Assembly (NCBI GenBank): GCA_022565655.1
Contig: JAIUMG010000187.1
Coordinates: forward strand, 1-6,582
From: Alkalimonas sp.
Lineage (GTDB): Bacteria > Pseudomonadota > Gammaproteobacteria > Enterobacterales > Alteromonadaceae
Length of the DNA: 6,582 bases
Reading direction: 5' to 3'
In this document: positions 1-6,294 of the stretch, piece by piece
How positions within the stretch are numbered: the first letter of the stretch is position 1
Layout of the letters: each line of letters begins with the position of its first letter
The notes under the pieces: generated by a model
Seen by the model: the letters and a program-made list of their open reading frames with translations, nothing else
Database searches by the model: none
Told to the model about the DNA's origin: nothing
Program-made: the position numbers and the translations under genes

Positions 1-779
1 CCGATATTGTGCTGCGCGAGCAGGCTGCTAAAGTCGTGGCCGGCGGTGCCTTGCTGCCCCAACTGACTGATCAGATCGTTCAGGATGCTCTGCTGCTCTG
101 GACTAAGTTCGCTGCAGCGCAACCATTGCTGTGGAAACTCATGCGGGTAATACAGTTGGAAAATACCATACAACTGCTCCAGCTCCACAATAGGGTCTGC
201 AGCGGCATCCACCCGTAAGTCCAGACAGGTGTCTGAACTGCCCAGATACCCAGATCCAGCTCGTTTGATTAACATGGCTGCGGCCAGCTTACCCCGTTTA
301 TCCCCTCCTGCTTGCTGTGCAGCCTTAAGAGCTTGCAGCATTGCATCTGCCAGCGTCTTACCATCAGCTCTGGCTTGCTGATAGCCTGCCGCCATGGCGT
401 CTATCGTGCCAGGGACTAACATATTGCCAAGACAAAACATGCCCTTTTCCTGATAGCTTTCTACCGCAGCTGTGCAATCTGTCCCGGAATACAACAGCGC
501 ATCACCCTCTGTATTCATGATACCAAACTGCCGCTGGCTGACGATATCATCCGAAAGAGCGTACCGCTGCGAAGCCTGCTCTAAATCGCCGGTTTCTGCC
601 AAAACCTTCAATGCAGCTTGTGCAGCCGCCGGGTTCGCGAAAGATTGCGATACCAGCAAACCATGCCCACTATCAACCCAAGGTACCAGGGAGCCAACCG
701 CCAAAAAGTTTGACGCAGTGGCAATAGCTAAGCTGCCCGTTTCTGGTTCAGCTGCTGCAATAGTAAAGGTCGCGATCAT
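1..779 (-). CDS. DUF1028 family protein (Ntn-hydrolase-like), C-terminus beyond left edge
   Basis: The gene reads leftward and stays open to the window edge, giving 259 residues without a stop. The N-terminus MIATFTIAAAEPETGSLAIA, the AVGSLVPW stretch (residues 27-34), SQSFANP (44-50), GGDKRGKLAAAML (158-170) and LDLRVD (186-191) are the conserved blocks of DUF1028 (COG3342), a family placed in the Ntn-hydrolase superfamily. Its substrate is not established. From about residue 195 (DPIVELEQLY onward) the protein enters the C-terminal region that family members often carry, annotated as a putative peptidoglycan-binding domain. I see no signal peptide, so it is probably cytoplasmic. I chose the ATG at 779 because AGGGAG lies 8 bases upstream and the family starts here. 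An in-frame ATG at 800 has no ribosome binding site. It lies 44 bp downstream of the secreted-protein gene on the same strand with no terminator between them, so the two may be co-transcribed. The family call is firm; function is open. Confidence 0.9.
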   Translation of the reverse strand, partial: MIATFTIAAAEPETGSLAIATASNFLAVGSLVPWVDSGHGLLVSQSFANPAAAQAALKVLAETGDLEQASQRYALSDDIVSQRQFGIMNTEGDALLYSGTDCTAAVESYQEKGMFCLGNMLVPGTIDAMAAGYQQARADGKTLADAMLQALKAAQQAGGDKRGKLAAAMLIKRAGSGYLGSSDTCLDLRVDAAADPIVELEQLYGIFQLYYPHEFPQQWLRCSELSPEQQSILNDLISQLGQQGTAGHDFSSLLAQHNI

Positions 780-823
780 TGATACAACTCCCTGATTCAT
801 TGAAAGAAAACACTAGCGCATCT

Positions 824-1399
824 TTACTCGCCTTGCAATAACGTCTGCATCTGCTGTTGTGAAGGCAGCATGCCACCGGGTAAACGCCCGGCCAAGGCCA
901 GTAAACGGGCTCTGTGCTTGCTTAAGGCCACTTTATCCGCTTCAGTCAAACACACTCCAATGACCTGAGTCATGTGATCAGTTTGTGCCAGCATTTGCTC
1001 CGTTTGTTGGCGCTGCATCTCGGGTAAAAACGGCAAAGCCCGCCGGGATAACCGCAGAACGGGTTGCATCGAGTCCAGCACCGGCCAACTGCCCTTCGCC
1101 GTTAGCTCCAAAAACAATGGCGCAGTCAACTCATGCTGCGCCAGGATCTGATCCACCTCGTCCAGGTAATCTTGCCCCTGCTGCTGAGCCCGCACCTCTT
1201 TAGCATGACGGGACCAGTCGCAATGGGATTGCAGACGTACCTGGTACAGGGAGTCGACATTATCTTGCTCAACCTTGACCAAAGCTGGCAAAGCCGCTTC
1301 CAGTTTGCTCAGGTTCTGTTCGGTCAGAACGGTTTCAGCCATCAGCATCCATGGCATCACACAACACAAACTCACTGCACGACAAAACAATTTTTTCAT
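824..1399 (-). CDS. small secreted protein, unknown function
   Basis: This encodes 191 residues of a protein I do not recognise. The N-terminus MKKLFCRAVSLCCVMPWMLM followed by A-E looks like a Sec signal peptide: two lysines, a hydrophobic core, and probable signal peptidase I cleavage after Ala21. The cysteines at 12-13 do not sit in a convincing lipobox. The mature part is rich in Gln, Leu and Glu, has no strongly hydrophobic segment, and looks mostly helical. Two cysteines, Cys60 and Cys150, would be exported and could form a disulfide. An ATG 16 codons upstream (1447) would keep the frame but would bury the signal peptide, and AAGGA sits 7 bases before the ATG at 1399, so I took the inner start. 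The signal peptide, ribosome binding site and unbroken frame argue that it is real. It is the first gene of a possible two-gene unit with the DUF1028 gene; that neighbour does not define its role. Confidence 0.78.
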   Translation of the reverse strand: MKKLFCRAVSLCCVMPWMLMAETVLTEQNLSKLEAALPALVKVEQDNVDSLYQVRLQSHCDWSRHAKEVRAQQQGQDYLDEVDQILAQHELTAPLFLELTAKGSWPVLDSMQPVLRLSRRALPFLPEMQRQQTEQMLAQTDHMTQVIGVCLTEADKVALSKHRARLLALAGRLPGGMLPSQQQMQTLLQGE

Positions 1400-1525
1400 G
1401 GTTATTCCTTGGTTGGCCATGCGCTGGCTACTTTGATGTGCCAGCACTTCCGATCCTAATCACCATAAGAACCCATGCTGACTGAACCCAGGCTGAAATC
1501 GTGACGAGAAACTTCCGGTCATGGC

Positions 1526-1544
1526 ACCAGCCCCCTAAGCTGGT
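1526..1544. repeat. 6-bp perfect inverted repeat between divergent genes
   Basis: ACCAGC (1526-1531) and GCTGGT (1539-1544) form a perfect inverted repeat around a 7-base spacer in the gap between the leftward secreted-protein gene and the rightward hydrolase gene. It lies about 60 bases before the hydrolase ATG. No run of T follows on either strand, so it is not a standard terminator. It could be an operator or a chance palindrome. I found no convincing sigma70 promoter for either gene in this gap. Confidence 0.3.
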
Positions 1545-1604
1545 AGTTGCTGCGTAATCTGCCATACTTCATGCAAAAGATAACAACAATACCAAGGAGC
1601 TACG

Positions 1605-2465
1605 ATGCGTTTTCTATTTTCTATTGTGTTCGTTCTATCCCTGATACTGAGCAACTCAGCTTATGCCGACCGTTTTGCCGATGTGCAGGTTGAAGCCACT
1701 GAATTAGCACCAAACTTGTATATGCTGACTGGTGCGGGCGGCAATATGGCTGCCCTGACAGGTGAAGATGGCATCTTACTGATTGATGCCCAATTTGCCG
1801 AAATGGCTAGCAAGATAGAAGCCAAGCTTCATGAGCTGGCCGAGGGGCAATCGCTACAGGTGCTGGTGAATACGCACTTTCATGGCGATCATGTCGGTGG
1901 TAATGCCCTGCTGGCTGCAGATAGCCGTATTATTGCCCATGATAATGTGCGCAAACGCTTACTGGCCGACAGTAATTTCCCAGCCGAAGGCTTGCCTAAC
2001 CTGACCTTTACCGAACAGCTGACACTGCATATGAATGGTCACGATATCCTGCTCACGGCCATGCAGCCAAGCCATACCGATGGCGATAGCATTATCTGGT
2101 TTAAAGACAGCAACGTCGTGCATATGGGTGATCTGATGTTTGAAGGGCGCTTCCCATTTGTCGATACCAACTCAGGCGGAAACCTGCATGCTTATATGGA
2201 GGTAACGCGCCATGTCATCGCCAGCATTGATGCCGATACGCAAGTCATCCCGGGCCACGGCCAGCTAACCAACCAAGCCGGCTTAAAGCGAGAGCTGGCC
2301 ATGATGGAAGCCACACTAGCTCAGGTGCAACAGCACAAAGCCAATGGGCTATCAGAGCAAGCCATTATCGAGCAAGGTTTAGGGGATGAATGGCAAGACT
2401 GGCACTGGAGTTTCATTACCGAGGAGCGCTGGACCCGTACCTTGTATCAGGCTTTAGCGGACTAG
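1605..2465 (+). CDS. exported metallo-beta-lactamase-fold hydrolase
   Basis: This 286-residue protein has a clear Sec signal peptide (MRFLFSIVFVLSLILSNSAY-A, cleavage after Ala21), so it should act in the periplasm. The metal-binding set of the MBL superfamily is complete: His91, His93, Asp95 and His96 in HFHGDH, His157 in HTDGD, Asp176 in HMGD and His218 in PGHG. This is a glyoxalase II-type dinuclear site with a bridging Asp176, and it lacks the cysteine that B1 beta-lactamases have at that position. The reaction is probably hydrolytic, but the substrate cannot be read from the sequence. The layout resembles the broad group annotated as MBL-fold or quinoprotein-relay-type hydrolases. AAGGAG lies 5 bases before the ATG. 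The gene stands alone on its strand, diverging from the secreted-protein gene and converging on rluF with 4 bp between stop codons. I do not call it a resistance gene. Confidence 0.9.
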   Translation: MRFLFSIVFVLSLILSNSAYADRFADVQVEATELAPNLYMLTGAGGNMAALTGEDGILLIDAQFAEMASKIEAKLHELAEGQSLQVLVNTHFHGDHVGGNALLAADSRIIAHDNVRKRLLADSNFPAEGLPNLTFTEQLTLHMNGHDILLTAMQPSHTDGDSIIWFKDSNVVHMGDLMFEGRFPFVDTNSGGNLHAYMEVTRHVIASIDADTQVIPGHGQLTNQAGLKRELAMMEATLAQVQQHKANGLSEQAIIEQGLGDEWQDWHWSFITEERWTRTLYQALAD

Positions 2466-2469
2466 AGCC

Positions 2470-3291
2470 TTAACGTTCAGGTGGCCGCTGCCGCTTTGGC
2501 CGTTCAGTGCGCGGCCGGTGACCTGAACGTTTTTTGATACCCGCCCCCGCGCCGTGGGATGCTTCCTCAGTTTTCACCGAGTCTTTTAATAAATCGCTAA
2601 GCATTTTGAACTCTTCCGTGCTGACCTCACGCCACTGGCCTGGTTTTAAATCGGCCAGTTGAATGGTCATAATGCGAATGCGCTTTAAGCGGGTGACTTC
2701 ATAACCCAGAAACTCCGTCATACGACGGATTTGCCGGTTCAGGCCCTGCGTCAGAATAATCGAAAAACTACTGGGTCCGGTCTGTTTCACCACACAAGGC
2801 TTGGTCACGGTACCAAGGATCGGCACCCCGGCCGCCATACGCTCTATAAATCCACGGGTAATGGGTTTATCGACACTGACCAGGTACTCTTTTTCGTGGG
2901 CATTGCCTGCTCGTAAGATCTTATTGACGATGTCACCGTCATTGGTCAATAAAATCAGCCCCGAAGATGGCTTATCCAGCCGGCCGATCGGGAAAATACG
3001 GGCCGGGTACTTCACCGCATCAACAATATTGCCAGCCACAGCCGTATCCGTGGTGCAGGTGATGCCAACCGGTTTATGATACACCAGATAGACAGCTTTA
3101 GGTTTCGCCCGGAGTGGTTTGCCGCTTACCACCACATCATCCGCTGCAGTCACCGTCATCCCGGTCTCGGCAACCCGACCATTGACTGTCACCTGGCCCT
3201 GCTCAATCAGGCGATCGGCTTCACGTCGGGAGCAGATCCCTGTTTCACTGATGAACTTATTCAGCCGGGTGGTCACTTGTTCTGACTGCAT
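2470..3291 (-). CDS. rluF: 23S rRNA pseudouridine synthase, RluF type
   Basis: This 273-residue protein matches the RluB/E/F branch of the RsuA pseudouridine synthase family, and RluF best. An S4 RNA-binding domain covers roughly residues 8-55 (RLNKFISETGICSRREADR). The catalytic domain follows, with KPVG (73-76), GRLDKPSSGL (103-112) holding the catalytic aspartate Asp106, NKILRAGN then HEKEYLVSVDKP (123-143), GVPILGTVTK (155-164) and NRQIRRM (185-191). In E. coli RluF converts U2604 of 23S rRNA to pseudouridine, and it can also act on tRNA-Tyr U35. Residues about 240-273 are a disordered-looking basic tail ending in Arg, Lys and Pro, as E. coli RluF also has. GAGG about 8 bases upstream supports the ATG at 3291. 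The gene sits 117 bp downstream of cpdB, beyond a terminator and with its own candidate promoter. Its final codons overlap the terminator of the convergent MBL gene. Confidence 0.9.
   Translation of the reverse strand: MQSEQVTTRLNKFISETGICSRREADRLIEQGQVTVNGRVAETGMTVTAADDVVVSGKPLRAKPKAVYLVYHKPVGITCTTDTAVAGNIVDAVKYPARIFPIGRLDKPSSGLILLTNDGDIVNKILRAGNAHEKEYLVSVDKPITRGFIERMAAGVPILGTVTKPCVVKQTGPSSFSIILTQGLNRQIRRMTEFLGYEVTRLKRIRIMTIQLADLKPGQWREVSTEEFKMLSDLLKDSVKTEEASHGAGAGIKKRSGHRPRTERPKRQRPPER
2472..2535 (+). terminator. rho-independent terminator of the MBL gene, inside the rluF coding end
   Basis: An 11-bp perfect stem joins AACGTTCAGGT (2472-2482) to ACCTGAACGTT (2521-2531). An inner 6-bp stem, GGCCGC (2483-2488) with GCGGCC (2511-2516), stacks on it with a 4-base bulge (GGTG, 2517-2520) on the right arm. 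The right arm runs into six T residues (2530-2535). The hairpin starts 6 bases past the MBL stop codon and is oriented to end rightward transcription. No T run follows on the opposite strand. The whole element lies within the last 22 codons of the convergent rluF gene. Confidence 0.75.
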
Positions 3292-3315
3292 GGCACTGCC
3301 TCTTGAAAGCCACTG

Positions 3316-3329
3316 ACACTAAACAGTGT
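3316..3329. repeat. small palindrome at the predicted rluF transcription start
   Basis: ACACT (3316-3320) and AGTGT (3325-3329) form a perfect 5-bp inverted repeat with a 4-base loop. It falls at or just downstream of the start site expected from the rluF promoter, so it could be an operator or a 5'-end hairpin in the rluF message. No T run follows it. It is short enough to be chance. Confidence 0.3.
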
Positions 3330-3332
3330 GGC

Positions 3333-3360
3333 ATGATAGCCCCTAAGTTGGGTCTGTTCA
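3333..3360 (-). promoter_or_regulatory. candidate sigma70 promoter of rluF
   Basis: Read leftward, TGAACA (3360-3355, four of six matches to TTGACA) and TATCAT (3338-3333, five of six matches to TATAAT) are separated by 16 bases. They lie about 40 bases before the rluF ATG and just beyond the terminator of the upstream gene. This would give rluF its own transcript. The -35 match is moderate. Confidence 0.45.
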
Positions 3361-3361
3361 T

Positions 3362-3390
3362 AAAAAAGGGGCGCTAGTGTAGCAACGCCC
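3362..3390 (-). terminator. rho-independent terminator of cpdB
   Basis: Read leftward, GGGCG (3390-3386) pairs with CGCCC (3373-3369). Inside is a 3-bp CTA/TAG stem with a 3-base loop, and a 3-base bulge separates the two stems. After one further C comes a run of six T residues (3367-3362). It begins 18 bases after the cpdB stop codon. The GC-rich stem followed by the T run in the right orientation makes this a good intrinsic terminator separating cpdB from rluF. Confidence 0.75.
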
Positions 3391-3408
3391 AAATGCTTTG
3401 CCTAGCTA

Positions 3409-5361
3409 CTACTCTGGCAGTAGCTGATAGATGCCGTAGCCTTCTTCATCCTGGTCTAACAAGGTCAGTTGTGGCAAACTGGCTGCAGCATCTTTCGCTG
3501 CCGCTAAGCCAGAGCTACGAAAGCGTACTTGGGTACCGGCAGGAATATCCAACTGCCAGTTTTTCTCAAGCTCGACGGGGATCTGTTCTCCATGCTCACT
3601 TGCTTGCTGACGTGTGTATTCGGCGATGATCTGTCGTACCTCCATCTGACCACTGTAGTGCACTGGTGCTGTGGTAGCGTGTGGGAAAAATCCCCCACCA
3701 CTGGCTCGATAATTGTTGATGGTGACTAAAAAGCGCTGTTCAGCTGTTACCGGTTCCCCTTGATACTGCAAGTCCACAATACGATGGCTGTCATTGATTT
3801 TCTTACCCTCGCCATCAAAGCGCGCTGGCTGCGTCACATCAATGCGATAGCTCACCTGATTCATCATATCGAAGTTGTAACTCGGGATCCTTGCTTGCAG
3901 CAGCTCCTGCCAATCCTCAAGGTTTGGATCGATGGTGGCAAAGGTTCGGGCCGACATCTCCAGCCAGTCACGCAACTGCTCACCGTCAAGCTCAATCACC
4001 CGCAAGGTATTGGGATAAATATACAAATCAGCGATATTGCCTAGCGTTACAGACCCAGCCGAAAGGTGGGTATAATCCTCCGGGCCACCGAAACCACTAC
4101 GAAACGGTGCAGCGGCGCTGACGATCGGAAGATCGGCAGGCAACTCCCCGGCTTCTTGTAGCTTACTGGCGTACCAGTGCTGTGCGTCATTCACCCATTG
4201 GATCGCGGTATTGGGCTGTACTCTGGCGAAGAAATTGTCAATATCGCCATCAATAGCACCTAAGGGCTGGTTTAGCATGGCCAGTGTTTGTGCTTGCTCT
4301 TCAACCAGCAAAGCCACCAATAACTCATCCCGCTGATCGCCAACCTGACGCAGCTCTGCATGCTGGTTCACCACCACCCAGCCATCATCGGCGCGTTGCA
4401 ATGTCAGATCGATTAAGCCTAAATGACTGCCATACTGGCCGCCCATAACAGCAGGAACACCATGAATGAGCCCCTTATCAGCATCTACACCCGGCATTCC
4501 CTGATAATCATCACCTGGCAACTGACGATGTTGATGCCCCAGTAACAACGCATCGACCCCATCGACCTGGGCCAGATACAAAGCAGCTTGCTCAGCTCCC
4601 TCTGGGTACTCCTCATAGTGTCTCAGACCGGTATGTGCAATCAGGATCACCACATCAGCCCCTTCAGCTTTCATGTGCGGTACAAAGTGGCGCGCCGTGG
4701 CCACCATATCACGAACCTGCACCTGCCCTTTTAGATGATCACGATCCCAGCGCATGATGTCTGGCGGCACCAGGCCTAGCAACCCCACCCGAATATCATG
4801 ACGCTGCATATCCGAACCGACAAAAGAGTGTTCCTGGATCACATAAGGCGTAAAACGAGTCGATTCCCAGTCTGAATCTGCCGTATCTGCAGCGAAAATG
4901 TTGGCTGATAACACTGGAAAGGTCGCGCCCTCGATGGTCGCGTCCAAAAACTCCAGACCATAATTGAATTCATGATTCCCTAATGCAGCCGCATGATAAC
5001 CGAGATAGTTCATCGCTCTAATCACCGGATGTCGTTGCTCAGCCAGGTAGTCAAGCCCTTGGGCATAGGCCCAATCAGCCATCGCGCTGCCCTGAATGGT
5101 ATCGCCATTATCCAGCAACAGGTGATTTGGTTGCTCCAGCCTGGCCTGATGCACCAAAGTCGCAACATGTGCCAGCCCCAGACTGCGGTTTTCCTGCTGT
5201 TGAAAATAGTCGTAGCCAAGCATGTAACCATGCAAATCATTGGTATGAAGCAAACGCACTTCTACGGTGAGATCAGTCGAGGGTCGCTCCGCAGGTGAAC
5301 ACCCTAATATCATGCTGCATGCCAGCACGACACTGCATAAAGAAAGCTGCTTTGTTGTCAT
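3409..5361 (-). CDS. cpdB: 2',3'-cyclic-nucleotide 2'-phosphodiesterase/3'-nucleotidase, lipoprotein form
   Basis: At 650 residues this is the full length of E. coli CpdB (about 647). The N-terminal metallophosphatase domain has LLHTNDLHG (37-45; Asp42, His44), NGD (85-87), GNHEFN (128-133), AHTG (242-245) and GHQH (275-278), which supply the dinuclear metal site. The C-terminal nucleotide-binding domain has AAAPFRSGF (416-424), ADLYIYPNTL (444-453), DWLEMSA (465-471), IDVTQPARFDG (507-517) and NNYRASGG (549-556). The YPNTL, WLEMS and VTQPARFDG blocks point to CpdB and away from UshA. The enzyme hydrolyses 2',3'-cyclic nucleotides and 3'-nucleotides outside the inner membrane, for nucleoside and phosphate scavenging. 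The signal sequence ends in a lipobox, ILGC, with Cys21 and Ser at +2, predicting an outer-membrane lipoprotein, whereas E. coli CpdB is soluble. GAG 6 bases before the ATG is only a weak ribosome binding site. A strong promoter precedes the gene and a terminator follows it. Confidence 0.9.
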   Translation of the reverse strand: MTTKQLSLCSVVLACSMILGCSPAERPSTDLTVEVRLLHTNDLHGYMLGYDYFQQQENRSLGLAHVATLVHQARLEQPNHLLLDNGDTIQGSAMADWAYAQGLDYLAEQRHPVIRAMNYLGYHAAALGNHEFNYGLEFLDATIEGATFPVLSANIFAADTADSDWESTRFTPYVIQEHSFVGSDMQRHDIRVGLLGLVPPDIMRWDRDHLKGQVQVRDMVATARHFVPHMKAEGADVVILIAHTGLRHYEEYPEGAEQAALYLAQVDGVDALLLGHQHRQLPGDDYQGMPGVDADKGLIHGVPAVMGGQYGSHLGLIDLTLQRADDGWVVVNQHAELRQVGDQRDELLVALLVEEQAQTLAMLNQPLGAIDGDIDNFFARVQPNTAIQWVNDAQHWYASKLQEAGELPADLPIVSAAAPFRSGFGGPEDYTHLSAGSVTLGNIADLYIYPNTLRVIELDGEQLRDWLEMSARTFATIDPNLEDWQELLQARIPSYNFDMMNQVSYRIDVTQPARFDGEGKKINDSHRIVDLQYQGEPVTAEQRFLVTINNYRASGGGFFPHATTAPVHYSGQMEVRQIIAEYTRQQASEHGEQIPVELEKNWQLDIPAGTQVRFRSSGLAAAKDAAASLPQLTLLDQDEEGYGIYQLLPE

Positions 5362-5394
5362 ATAAAACTCGTTGCTATCGAATTGAATGGTCAG

Positions 5395-5424
5395 ATTATA
5401 TCACCTTCCTGCACTTTTTGTGAC
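5395..5424 (-). promoter_or_regulatory. sigma70 promoter of cpdB with extended -10
   Basis: Read leftward, a perfect TATAAT (5400-5395) is preceded by TGA, giving an extended -10 element (TGnTATAAT). Eighteen bases upstream is GTCACA (5424-5419), four of six matches to TTGACA. The start would fall near 5388, leaving a leader of roughly 27 bases before the cpdB ATG. This is the best promoter in the window. Confidence 0.75.
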
Positions 5425-5434
5425 AGCAGCTTCG

Positions 5435-5462
5435 TTGGTAACAGAGCCAAACTGACTATTTT
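5435..5462 (+). promoter_or_regulatory. weak candidate promoter for the 91-residue protein gene
   Basis: TTGGTA (5435-5440) and TATTTT (5457-5462) are 16 bases apart and each matches four of six consensus positions. This would start transcription near 5469 and leave a leader of about 80 bases. A TGACT/AGTCA inverted repeat (5453-5457 and 5469-5473) brackets the -10 region and could be an operator. The rest of the 186-bp gap between cpdB and this gene holds the cpdB promoter and nothing else I can name. Confidence 0.3.
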
Positions 5463-5547
5463 TCAAACAGTCATTCAAGTTTTCGCACCGCTGGACGATA
5501 ACCTAAGTAACCAGGCAACACGGTACGATTTTAGACGGAGAACCACC

Positions 5548-5823
5548 ATGAACGAACAAAACCGCTTAGAAAAACTGCGCAACTTAGGTGTTCGTTTGCA
5601 TGAACTGCAACTGGTGCAACCCATGCCAGGCAAGTCCTACACCTCGGTTGCTTTAAATTACCTGTTCAGCCGTCATGAGCTAACCCGGCCAAGTGGTCAG
5701 CCGCTGGATGTGACCTTACGTTCGCTGGCTGAAGCCATCGTGCAAAAACACAAGCTGCAATTCAGTCGTTTTGATACCGACTCGATCATTGATTATTTCT
5801 GCCGCCTGTACCGGGTTCATTGA
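5548..5823 (+). CDS. 91-residue protein of unknown function
   Basis: The protein begins MNEQNRLEKLRNLGVRLHEL and ends in an aromatic, basic tail (DYFCRLYRVH). I do not recognise a family. It has no signal peptide or membrane segment, is moderately basic, and looks largely helical with a possible turn around PMPGKSYTS (25-33). CGGAG lies 7 bases before the ATG at 5548. The frame stays open upstream to an ATG at 5383, but that extension would run through the cpdB promoter, has no matching ribosome binding site and reads as non-protein-like sequence, so I chose the inner start. The gene diverges from cpdB and is followed after 75 bp by the cupin gene on the same strand with no clear terminator between them, so co-transcription is possible. 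The ribosome binding site and plausible composition make it likely real. Confidence 0.68.
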   Translation: MNEQNRLEKLRNLGVRLHELQLVQPMPGKSYTSVALNYLFSRHELTRPSGQPLDVTLRSLAEAIVQKHKLQFSRFDTDSIIDYFCRLYRVH

Positions 5824-5898
5824 TGCGCGACTTATGATGATACAGTAGACAGATGCCAGGCCTTCTTTTAAGCTGAATGCTTTAATGGAGGGCCGTTC

Positions 5899-6294
5899 AT
5901 GTCTATGGTTAGTTTGATTTTTCTTATACAAAGCATGACCACTTCAGCAGCAATCATTCACCTGCCAGAGGTCGAGTCACCTGCTAATGCAGCCGCAATT
6001 CACAACCAGCCACTGGCTGAGTCAGAGCACAGTAGCAGCTTTTTGCTAACCATCGATGCAGCGGTTCCCAACCATTACCATCAGCGCCATACCGAGCAAA
6101 TTTATGTGCTGGAAGGCACAGCTCGTATGCGGCTAGCGGATGAAGAGCTGATGATTCGGCCTGGCGATTACCTGCTTATTCCGCCTGGCACCGTGCATGG
6201 TGTGTTGGAGATCACGTCCAATCAGCCATTGAAAGTGCTTTCTATTCAATCACCTCGTTTTGATCCGAGTGACCGTGTTTTGGTGCCAGATTAA
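5899..6294 (+). CDS. single-domain cupin protein
   Basis: This 131-residue protein is one small cupin beta-barrel. Motif 1 is intact: His59, His61, Glu66 and Gly73 in HYHQRHTEQIYVLEG, fitting HxHx4Ex6G. Motif 2 is G89-x5-P95-x-G97-x2-H100 (GDYLLIPPGTVH), lacking only the optional final Asn. His59, His61, Glu66 and His100 should bind one metal ion. Small cupins of this kind serve as dioxygenases, isomerases or sugar and ligand binders, and the substrate cannot be told here. GGAGGG 6 bases before the ATG at 5899 is the strongest ribosome binding site in the window and fixes the start. The first 18 residues are hydrophobic (VSLIFLI core, TSA before Ala18) but have no positive charge, so export is possible but unproven. 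The stop codon abuts the next gene's ATG, which indicates translational coupling. Confidence 0.88.
   Translation: MSMVSLIFLIQSMTTSAAIIHLPEVESPANAAAIHNQPLAESEHSSSFLLTIDAAVPNHYHQRHTEQIYVLEGTARMRLADEELMIRPGDYLLIPPGTVHGVLEITSNQPLKVLSIQSPRFDPSDRVLVPD

Noticed and set aside
985..1459. Rightward open frames opposite the secreted-protein gene
   Set aside because: They lie on the opposite strand of a gene with a good signal peptide and ribosome binding site, have low-complexity Ala/Pro composition and lack their own ribosome binding sites.
1605..2465. MBL gene as a beta-lactamase resistance gene
   Set aside because: The metal site is of glyoxalase II type with Asp at the bridging position, and the context is chromosomal with no mobile element; nothing in the sequence points to beta-lactams as substrate.
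3393..5298. Open frames on the plus strand, and a minus-strand frame at 5022-5240, within cpdB
   Set aside because: They are overlapped by a full-length, motif-complete CpdB gene and show no recognisable protein features or ribosome binding sites.
5416..5440. Possible CRP site (TGTGA half at 5420-5424)
   Set aside because: Only one half matches; the position where TCACA should follow reads TTCGT-like sequence, so there is no symmetric CRP site.
5383..5547. A 55-codon N-terminal extension of the 91-residue protein
   Set aside because: It would read through the -10 and -35 elements of the divergent cpdB promoter and has no ribosome binding site; the ATG at 5548 has CGGAG at the right distance.
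5869..5884. AAGC/GCTT hairpin before the cupin gene as a terminator
   Set aside because: The stem is only 4 bp with a weak extension, and no T run follows; it is instead next to the ribosome binding site.
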